Shown here piece after piece: positions 7,195 to 12,104 of a DNA stretch of 12,104 nt. Both the position numbers and the translations under genes were made by a program. This DNA is from Gemmatimonadota bacterium (GTDB lineage Bacteria > Gemmatimonadota > Gemmatimonadetes > Gemmatimonadales > GWC2-71-9). Position 1 is the stretch's first letter. Every line of letters begins with the position of its first letter. The stretch lies in the NCBI GenBank assembly GCA_016880225.1, contig JAEHDT010000235.1, positions 1 to 12,104 on the forward strand, in the 5' to 3' direction. Below the pieces are notes generated by a model. That model saw only the letters and a list, made by a program, of their open reading frames with translations. It was not told the origin of the DNA and did not search any database.

Positions 7195-8143
7195 GCGATG
7201 CCGAGCGGGGCCACGCTCGTCCCGAAGTGGGGCGGCGCCGCCGCCGCGCGACGGCGCGGGCCGGTTTCCGTGCCGGCCAGGTAGGGATGACGAGCAACGA
7301 CGCCGGCAGCGCGTTGACCAGGCGCTCCGTCGTGCTGCCGATGAGCACGCGTTCGACTAACCCCTTGCCGTGCGATCCCACGACGATCAGGTCGGCGGGC
7401 CAGCCCGCCGCCTCGGCCAGGAGCGATTCGGCTACCGGCCCTACGCGTAGCACGCGGTCCTCGGGGCCGACCTTCCCGAGTGGCTCGGCGAGCCGGTCGA
7501 AGGCTTGGCGTGACCGTTCCTCGAAGCCTCTCTGGTCGAGCGCGTCCACCAGCCCGAACATGAAGCGCAGCGGCTGAACGACGTGGACGATGCGCAGCCG
7601 AGCTCCCAGCAGCTCCGCGAAGCCCTGGGCCGCCTTGAGGGTCGGGGTGGACGTGGCTGAGAGATCAACCGCCGCGAGCAGACGTGCGGGGGGGACCGCC
7701 GACTGTCCGACGACGAGCAGCGGCACATCGAGCTGCCGCACGAGATAGTGGGCCGTACTCCGGCCCGCCGCGCGCGCCAGCGTCCCGTGATGTCTGCCGC
7801 CGATCACCACGAGCCCGGCCTGTCGCCTGCGTGCGACCTCGGCGATCGCGATCGCTGCCGGCCCGGTCCGCACCTCGAGGTGCCGGCGCGCCGCGGGCGG
7901 GAGCACTGCCTTGAGGAAGCGCTCGATTCCCGTGCGCGCGTCCCGGATCAACGCCTCGTGAATCTGGGGGGGCAGCTCCGGCCCTTGCTCGAGACCCTCG
8001 GCCAGCCACAGGTCGGGAACGGCGTGCACCGGGACGAGGTCGGCACGGGCTGCCTTGGCGATCCTCCACGCCAGCGCGACGGCACGGCGGGAAGCGGGGG
8101 AGCCGTCCACGCCGACCACGATCGGTCCCTGTTCCTTGGCCAC
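7163..8143 (-). CDS. Tandem universal stress protein (two Usp domains) with Arg-rich tail
   Basis: A 326-aa protein from GTG 8143. It has two Usp domains, at about residues 5-147 and 153-288. Domain 1 starts IVVGVDGSPASRRAV. The second keeps the ATP-binding G-2x-G-9x-G-S pattern: GSHG at 256-259 and GS at 269-270. In domain 1 the equivalent loop is GGRHHG...GRST, with His119 and Ser129 in place of the expected glycines, so it may not bind ATP. After the second domain comes a 36-residue tail with 14 Arg, encoded where the gene runs into the convergent beta-barrel gene. It starts 7 nt after the stop of the baeRF gene and is probably the last gene of the hibernation/chaperonin operon. Usp proteins act in starvation and stress survival. 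Family confidence is high. Confidence 0.9.
   Translation of the reverse strand: MAKEQGPIVVGVDGSPASRRAVALAWRIAKAARADLVPVHAVPDLWLAEGLEQGPELPPQIHEALIRDARTGIERFLKAVLPPAARRHLEVRTGPAAIAIAEVARRRQAGLVVIGGRHHGTLARAAGRSTAHYLVRQLDVPLLVVGQSAVPPARLLAAVDLSATSTPTLKAAQGFAELLGARLRIVHVVQPLRFMFGLVDALDQRGFEERSRQAFDRLAEPLGKVGPEDRVLRVGPVAESLLAEAAGWPADLIVVGSHGKGLVERVLIGSTTERLVNALPASLLVIPTWPARKPARAVARRRRRPTSGRAWPRSASLRERVSRTRR
7231..7278. terminator. GC-rich inverted repeats at the convergent junction (possible bidirectional terminator)
   Basis: Two structures lie 37-84 nt after the + strand stop: a perfect 12-bp palindrome GGCGGCGCCGCC (7231-7242), and a 6-bp stem GGCCGG/CCGGCC (7259-7264 and 7273-7278) around an 8-nt loop. 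Neither has a T-tract, and both lie inside the Usp coding region. They could stop or slow the + transcript before it runs antisense into the opposing operon, but GC-rich coding DNA makes such repeats common. Confidence 0.25.
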
Positions 8144-8150
8144 GGCGCGT

Positions 8151-8951
8151 CTACTCTTGCCGGAACCGCAGCAGGGCCGCGAGCCCGTCGATCACCTTCG
8201 CATTGTCGGGCTCGGCCACGACGACGATCGCGGCATCCTGCCCACGCGCGTCCGCGATCGCCTCGCCCACCAGGTCGCGTACGGGGACCGGCTCACCCTC
8301 GCCGCGGCAGTCGCTCGCCGACAGCACCAGGCGCCCCGAGCCCGTGCAGCGGAAGCCGGTGCCACGCACGTCGGAGCGAACGAGCAGGGTGCGCACCTGC
8401 CGGTTGGCGAGTGCGGTCAGCACCGCGCGCGTGCCGTTCTCGGCCCGGCCGGAGCCAAGACCCTCGAGCACTCCACTCACCAGCGCTCGCTCCTCGTCAC
8501 GCTTGTGCTTTCGGCTCAACGCCAGAGCCACGTCCCGAACCTTCGCCGGCGTCACCTCGGTCGGGTTGAGCTTGGCGCTGCCGATCACGCGACCTGCCAC
8601 TGCGGGGGGCAGGAATTCCCGCAGCGCCCGAGCCGTATTCCCCGGACCGGCGAGGACGACGCCCGCCGACGCGCTGGCGCCCTGCAGCGCCATGAGCCGC
8701 TCCACGACACCCGCATAGTGGCGGCGCTCCTCTTCACGGATGCGGCCATGAAAGGCGTGCTCACCCCACCCGGGCCCTCCCTGACGGTCGCTGTGAAACT
8801 TGCCGCCGCGCATCGCCGGGGAATGGAGCGAGGACAGCTCCACCGTCTCCGTGGCGGTGACCTCGAAGAACCGCGCGTGCGCGCGGTCCAGGACTACCGC
8901 GATCACCCGATCCGCTGGAAGGCGTTCGGGGGGGCTCAGCGTTGCGGGCAT
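8151..8951 (-). CDS. Bacterial archaeo-eukaryotic release factor (baeRF, family 10-like) protein
   Basis: A 266-aa protein from ATG 8951. Residues 15-31 (RVIAVVLDRAHARFFEV) form the strand typical of the start of the eRF1 domain 2-like fold. Residues 47-79 hold a Gly-rich loop, then FHGRIREEERRHY, resembling the GGQ loop and following helix (ARLRMEKRHNY-like) of eRF1. Here the loop reads RQGGPGWGEH, so the GGQ glutamine is not conserved. Then follow VLAGPGNTARALREFLP and SAKLNPTEVTPAKV, and a C-terminal eRF1 domain 3/L7Ae-like part (VRTLLVRSD, AIVVVAEPDNAKVIDGLAALLRF). This order fits the baeRF group predicted to act on ribosomes. Its start overlaps the groEL stop as TGATG, with GGAGG 7 nt before ATG; GTG 8954 is the alternative. 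Family recognition is from memory of motifs and fairly confident; function is inferred. Confidence 0.75.
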   Translation of the reverse strand: MPATLSPPERLPADRVIAVVLDRAHARFFEVTATETVELSSLHSPAMRGGKFHSDRQGGPGWGEHAFHGRIREEERRHYAGVVERLMALQGASASAGVVLAGPGNTARALREFLPPAVAGRVIGSAKLNPTEVTPAKVRDVALALSRKHKRDEERALVSGVLEGLGSGRAENGTRAVLTALANRQVRTLLVRSDVRGTGFRCTGSGRLVLSASDCRGEGEPVPVRDLVGEAIADARGQDAAIVVVAEPDNAKVIDGLAALLRFRQE

Positions 8952-10570
8952 CACATAGCCTCCATGGGCTGCGGGGTTTCGGATTTCGGCTCCGGCAGCT
9001 CGGTGAGCGTGGCCTCCGTGAGCAGCAGGACGCTCGCGACGGAGACGGCATTCTCGAGCGCGACCCGGACCACCTTCGTGGGGTCGATGATGCCGGCCTC
9101 GACCAGATCCACGTACTCGTTTTTCGCCGCATCGAACCCGAAGTTGCCGCTGCCGGCCCGCATCCGGTCGACCACCACGCCGCCGTCCACGCCCGAGTTC
9201 TCGGCGATCTGGCGGGTGGGCGTCTCCAGGGCGCGGCGCAGCATCAAGAGACCCGTGCGCTCGTCGCCCTGCGCCCGCTCGGCGTCGCGCCCCACGGCGT
9301 CGATGCAGCGCAGCAGGGCCAGGCCGCCGCCCGGAACGATGCCTTCCGCGATGGCCGCTTTGGTGGAGCTGATGGCGTCGTCGAACGCCTCCTTGCGGTT
9401 CTTAAGCTCGGCCTCCGACGGCGCCCCCACCCGGATCACGGCCACGCCACCGGCGAGCTTCGCGAGCCGCTCCTCGAGCTTTTCGCGGTCATAGTCCGAC
9501 GTCGCGTCCTTGATCTGCTTGCGCAACTCCTCGCAGCGTCCGGCGATCGCCTGCTTGTCGCCGGCCCCGCCGATGATCGTCGTGGCGTCGCGCTCCACGA
9601 CGACGCGCTTGGCGCGGCCCAGGTCCTCCACGCCGACGTGCTCGAGCTTGACGCCGATTTCCTCTGCGATCACGCGGCCGCTGGTGAGGAGCGCGATGTC
9701 CTCGAGCATCGCCTTGCGGCGGTCCCCGAAGCCCGGCGCCTTCACGGCCACGCAGGCGAGCACGCCGCGGATCTTGTTGACCACCAGGGTAGCGAGTGCT
9801 TCTCCCTCGACGTCCTCGGCCACGATCAGCAGGCTGCGGTTCATCTTCGCGACCTGCTCGAGCAGCGGCAGCACATCTTTCATCGTGCCGATGCGCTTCT
9901 CGTGCAGCAGGATGAACGGCTCCTCGAGCACGGCTTCCATTTTGGCCGGGTCGGTGACGAAGTAGGGGGACAAGTAGCCGCGATCGAACTGCATGCCTTC
10001 GACCACCTCGAGCGTGGTATCGGTGCCCTTCGCTTCTTCGACGGTGATCACGCCCTCGGACCCCACCTTCTCCACGGCGTCCGCGACCAGGGCGCCGATG
10101 GCCTCGTCGTTGTGGGCGGAGATGGCCGCGACCTGGGCCTTCTCGCGCTTGGTCTTGACGGGGCGGGACAGCTTGCGGAGCCCTTCCACCACGACCTGCA
10201 GGCCGCGGTCCAGCCCGCGCTTCAAGTCGATGGCGCTCGCCCCCGCGGCCACGTTCCGTAGGCCTTCGGCGAAGATCGTGTGGGCGAGCAGGGTAGACGT
10301 GGTGGTGCCGTCGCCGACGGCGTCGCCGGTACGGGCCGCGGCTTCGCGCAGCACCTGGGCGCCGAGGTTTTCTTCGGGGTCCTTCAGGTCCACTTCCTTG
10401 GCGATCGTGACCCCGTCGTTGCAGACCAGCGGCTCACCCCACTTCTTCTCGATCAGCACGCACTTGGACTTGGGACCCAGGGTGACTCGGACGGCGTCGG
10501 CGAGGACGCTGGCGCCGCGCAGGACCTTCTCGCGCGCCGCCGATCGGAACACCAGTTGCTTATGCGCCAT
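8951..10570 (-). CDS. groEL: 60-kDa chaperonin GroEL (accessory copy)
   Basis: A 539-aa GroEL that aligns with E. coli numbering without gaps through at least residue 93. The ATP site is intact: TLGP 30-33, Asp52, Gly53, GDGTTT with Asp87, and a DDA motif matching catalytic Asp398. The apical domain keeps GYLSPYF and AEDVEGEALATLVVN, so the groove for substrate and GroES binding looks functional. It refolds proteins as a double heptameric ring in the cytoplasm. Unusual points: TLGPKSKCV replaces the common TLGPKGRNV, and the C-terminus is PEPKSETPQPMEAM with no GGM repeats. There is no groES next to it; the upstream neighbour (9 nt away) is a hibernation factor gene. No CIRCE element is seen. 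It is therefore probably a second, stress-linked copy, which would need GroES from elsewhere in the genome. Confidence 0.97.
   Translation of the reverse strand: MAHKQLVFRSAAREKVLRGASVLADAVRVTLGPKSKCVLIEKKWGEPLVCNDGVTIAKEVDLKDPEENLGAQVLREAAARTGDAVGDGTTTSTLLAHTIFAEGLRNVAAGASAIDLKRGLDRGLQVVVEGLRKLSRPVKTKREKAQVAAISAHNDEAIGALVADAVEKVGSEGVITVEEAKGTDTTLEVVEGMQFDRGYLSPYFVTDPAKMEAVLEEPFILLHEKRIGTMKDVLPLLEQVAKMNRSLLIVAEDVEGEALATLVVNKIRGVLACVAVKAPGFGDRRKAMLEDIALLTSGRVIAEEIGVKLEHVGVEDLGRAKRVVVERDATTIIGGAGDKQAIAGRCEELRKQIKDATSDYDREKLEERLAKLAGGVAVIRVGAPSEAELKNRKEAFDDAISSTKAAIAEGIVPGGGLALLRCIDAVGRDAERAQGDERTGLLMLRRALETPTRQIAENSGVDGGVVVDRMRAGSGNFGFDAAKNEYVDLVEAGIIDPTKVVRVALENAVSVASVLLLTEATLTELPEPKSETPQPMEAM
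8959..8963 (-). promoter_or_regulatory. Shine-Dalgarno GGAGG of the baeRF gene
   Basis: Read on the minus strand, GGAGG lies 7 nt before ATG 8951 and only 4 nt before GTG 8954, so it favours the ATG. It is inside the last codons of groEL, which fits translational coupling. Confidence 0.6.
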
Positions 10571-10579
10571 GGGACACTC

Positions 10580-11134
10580 TCAACCCTTCCCTTGGACCTC
10601 GTGGGCGCGGTGTAGGACCACGGTCGAGGCCTGCGGCCCCTTGTCGCCCCGCTGTTCCGTGAAGCGGACCTCCGCACCCACGTCGAGCTGGTCGAACCCG
10701 TCGTCGAGCACGCTGTTCTTGTCGAAGTACACGTCACGGCCGTCCGGGGTGGTGAGGAAGCCATACCCGGCGAGCGGATAGTATTGCGTCACCACCGCGA
10801 CAGGCGGGGGCTCGTGCGCCTTGACCGCTCCGCGCTTGCGGCGGGCGTAATCCTGGAGCCGCCGGCGGGCGGCGTTGAAGGCGATCTGCACCGCGGTGCG
10901 CAGGTCTTCGTGCGGCCGGCGCCGGATCACGATCTCGCCCCCCGGCACCGTGAGGTCGATCCGCACCCGGTGGAGCGCGCCCGAGTGGCGCCGGCGGTTG
11001 GGCAGCTCGATGGTCACGCGGCAGGCGGTCACGCGGTCGAAGTAGGACAGCAGCGCGTTTGCCCGCTCCCGGATGTCGGCTTCCATCTCCGGAGAGAGCG
11101 TGACATTGCGCAGCGAGACCTGAAGTGGCAGCAT
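10580..11134 (-). CDS. Ribosome hibernation promoting factor (HPF/RaiA) domain fused to a cold-shock domain
   Basis: A 184-aa protein. Residues about 3-103 are an S30EA/HPF-type domain: LPLQVSLRNVTLSPEMEADI, then a beta strand with CRVTIELP, RVRIDLTVPGGEIVIRR, HEDLRTAVQIAFNAARRRLQDYARR. Such domains bind the 30S decoding region and silence ribosomes in stationary phase. Residues about 112-176 are a cold-shock OB fold: YGFLTTPDGRDVYFDKNSVL covers the RNP1- and RNP2-like strands, followed by LDVGAEVRFTEQRGDKGPQA. The fusion replaces the dimerisation domain of long HPF, so 100S dimer formation by the usual route is unlikely; RNA or ribosome contact by the cold-shock part is inferred. ATG 11140 touches the GGAGG (zero spacing), whereas ATG 11134 is 6 nt from it, so 11134 is chosen. 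It is the first gene of the minus-strand operon, 9 nt before groEL. Confidence 0.88.
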   Translation of the reverse strand: MLPLQVSLRNVTLSPEMEADIRERANALLSYFDRVTACRVTIELPNRRRHSGALHRVRIDLTVPGGEIVIRRRPHEDLRTAVQIAFNAARRRLQDYARRKRGAVKAHEPPPVAVVTQYYPLAGYGFLTTPDGRDVYFDKNSVLDDGFDQLDVGAEVRFTEQRGDKGPQASTVVLHRAHEVQGKG

Positions 11135-11140
11135 GAACAT

Positions 11141-11156
11141 CCTCCGTCACGGGAGG
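11141..11156 (-). promoter_or_regulatory. Shine-Dalgarno GGAGG of the hpf-csd gene within a possible occluding hairpin
   Basis: On the minus strand, CCTCC (11156-11152) and GGAGG (11145-11141) are perfect complements around a 6-nt loop, so the ribosome site can pair with sequence just upstream. GGAGG is 6 nt before ATG 11134. A second stem, GGGGC/GCCCC (11156-11160 with 11167-11171), shares one base and could compete. This might make translation depend on temperature or on a helper protein, but the stem has only 5 bp. Confidence 0.35.
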
Positions 11157-11227
11157 GGGCACCGTCGCCCCATGGACAAGTTCGTGAGGATTCCGTGAAG
11201 CGAGCTTGAGGTGGGAGGGAAGCTTTC
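11146..11227. promoter_or_regulatory. Divergent intergenic spacer holding both promoters (not resolved)
   Basis: This 82-bp spacer separates the minus-strand hibernation operon from the divergent plus-strand gene, so both need promoters here or very close by. I see no convincing -35/-10 hexamers, no CIRCE repeat and no sigma-32 pair. The stem-loop at 11156-11171 lies in the hpf-side leader. Confidence 0.4.
11214..11218 (+). promoter_or_regulatory. Shine-Dalgarno GGAGG supporting the TTG start at 11228
   Basis: GGAGG lies 9 nt before TTG 11228. An in-frame TGA at 11207-11209 closes the frame upstream, so this TTG is the earliest possible start among the usual codons. Confidence 0.6.
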
Positions 11228-12104
11228 TTGCCATCGGAACTGACCGTTGCCCGCGGGACCTGTTTCCCGCTGTTCGCGTACGAGGTCGCGCAGGCGATCG
11301 ACCTCGATGCCGCGGAGCGGAGCATCCGGGCGGGCACCGAACGCCAGACCGTGAAGCACAAGCGGCGGGCGCCCGCGTACTTCGAGTATCGCCCGGCGCC
11401 GCTCCGCGTCACGCGTGACGGTGAGGAGTTCGTGCTCGCGGGGTGTCGCTCCGCGCCGGGCGTGGAGGTCGTGCTGTACGACTTCGGGGCGGTCTCGGTG
11501 AGCTACGCCATCCCGCTCGCCGGTCCGTTCGCCCGGCTCCCGGCGCTCGCAGACGAGCTGTGGGGGAACGAGCGGCTGGCGGCGGACTCGCGCCGCCACG
11601 TGGAGCAGCTGCTCGGCACGTTGGGCCCCGCGGCGGTCCGCCCGAGGATCGCCGATCTGGTGGAGGACTACTCGATCTTCCAGATCGCGGCCTTCACGGA
11701 CCCCTATGAGGCGGATGCGTTCGGAACGGAGCACGCCCAGACCATCGCGCAGGTGCTCCGGGCGGAGCCCCGTACCCTCTCCCGGCAGGAGATCGGCGAC
11801 GCCACGGCGTCGCGCCTGTCGTTCGGCCCGCACGATGCCACGTTCATCGACACGGACGCGAGCTTGATCTTCGATCCCGAAGGCGACGACGTGCGCGACG
11901 TGATCGAGTTCGCCAACACGCAGCTGCTCGAGATGCGCTATCTCGACCAGCAGCTCGACGACGCGCTGGACCGGTCGTACGAGACGTTGTCGCGCCGGGC
12001 GCCCCGCGTGCCGCTCGCCGGCCAATATGGAGCCGACCTGCGCCGGCTCGCGCGGCTGCAGCTCGACGGAGCGATCCTGTTCGAGCAGGTGACGAACGCG
12101 CTCA
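11228..12104 (+). CDS. Uncharacterised protein, N-terminal part (possibly RMND1/DUF155-like)
   Basis: An open frame of 292 codons runs from TTG 11228 off the window end. It is easy to miss because it starts at TTG and has no stop inside the window. There is no signal peptide or obvious membrane span. Residues 81-96 (VVLYDFGAVSVSYAIP) form a strand-rich segment. Residues 207-255 run from FIDTDASLIFDP through VIEFANTQLLEMRYLDQQLD into a charged helix (DDALDRSYETL) that could start a coiled coil. This order loosely recalls the DUF155/RMND1 family, in which a YDFG-VVVFW-type strand is followed by a long acidic helical region; I could not verify that. Helical, charged sequence continues to the edge. 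It is divergent from the hibernation operon and may share regulation with it. The coding call is strong; function is unknown. Confidence 0.72.
   Translation, partial: MPSELTVARGTCFPLFAYEVAQAIDLDAAERSIRAGTERQTVKHKRRAPAYFEYRPAPLRVTRDGEEFVLAGCRSAPGVEVVLYDFGAVSVSYAIPLAGPFARLPALADELWGNERLAADSRRHVEQLLGTLGPAAVRPRIADLVEDYSIFQIAAFTDPYEADAFGTEHAQTIAQVLRAEPRTLSRQEIGDATASRLSFGPHDATFIDTDASLIFDPEGDDVRDVIEFANTQLLEMRYLDQQLDDALDRSYETLSRRAPRVPLAGQYGADLRRLARLQLDGAILFEQVTNAL

Noticed and set aside
8942..10261. Long + strand open frame (439 codons) opposite groEL
   Set aside because: It is an antisense shadow of a clearly conserved groEL. It has biased His/Arg/Asp composition, no recognisable domain and no ribosome site; GC-rich codons remove stops on the opposite strand.
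10571..10640. Possible CIRCE (HrcA) operator near groEL
   Set aside because: No TTAGCACTC/GAGTGCTAA inverted repeat is found upstream of groEL or of the hpf gene.
11168..11173. CCCCAT resembling a sigma-32 -10 element
   Set aside because: No CTTGAA-like -35 element lies at suitable spacing upstream, and the match is short in GC-rich DNA.
11147..12025. Minus-strand open frame of 292 codons at the right edge
   Set aside because: The + strand TTG frame has a better ribosome site and balanced, protein-like composition; the minus frame has Arg/His-rich shadow composition.

Overview
This is a GC-rich, gene-dense bacterial window with nine complete genes and two partial ones. It forms two convergent multigene blocks plus the start of a divergent gene at the right edge. 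High GC, G/C-ending codons, frequent GTG starts with stop/start overlaps, and a Gram-negative-style secreted beta-barrel protein suggest a Gemmatimonadota-like, Acidobacteria-like or similar environmental lineage. That placement is inference; the window holds no rRNA or other definitive marker.

Block A (+ strand, about 1-7194) opens with three consecutive glycoside hydrolase family 57 proteins. They are the C-terminal end of a GH57/DUF1957 glycogen branching enzyme, a GH57/DUF3536 protein of unknown substrate, and a GH57/DUF1925-1926 4-alpha-glucanotransferase-like protein. Together they look like an alpha-glucan (glycogen) synthesis and remodelling operon. The third gene has no usable ATG/GTG/TTG start: it appears to begin at a CTG directly after the TAG of the second gene, with a well-placed GGAGG. 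After a 117-bp gap come four tightly coupled genes: a small Lys/Ala/Arg-rich protein, a cytoplasmic three-BON-domain protein, a LOG (lysine decarboxylase-like) family nucleotide hydrolase and a secreted beta-barrel-like protein.

Block B (- strand, 11145 down to 7163) is a compact four-gene operon. In order of transcription it encodes a ribosome hibernation factor domain fused to a cold-shock domain, an extra GroEL without a neighbouring groES, a bacterial eRF1-like (baeRF) protein with a degenerate GGQ-type loop, and a tandem universal stress protein. It reads as a stress or dormancy module centred on the ribosome and protein folding, and is the most interesting part of the window. The 3' ends of blocks A and B overlap by 32 bp.

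Right edge (11228-12104, +): a TTG-started gene, still open at the window end, is divergent from block B across an 82-bp spacer. It is uncharacterised, with a tentative resemblance to the RMND1/DUF155 family. No tRNA, rRNA, CRISPR array, insertion sequence or other mobile element was seen, and there is no gene-free stretch longer than 300 bases.
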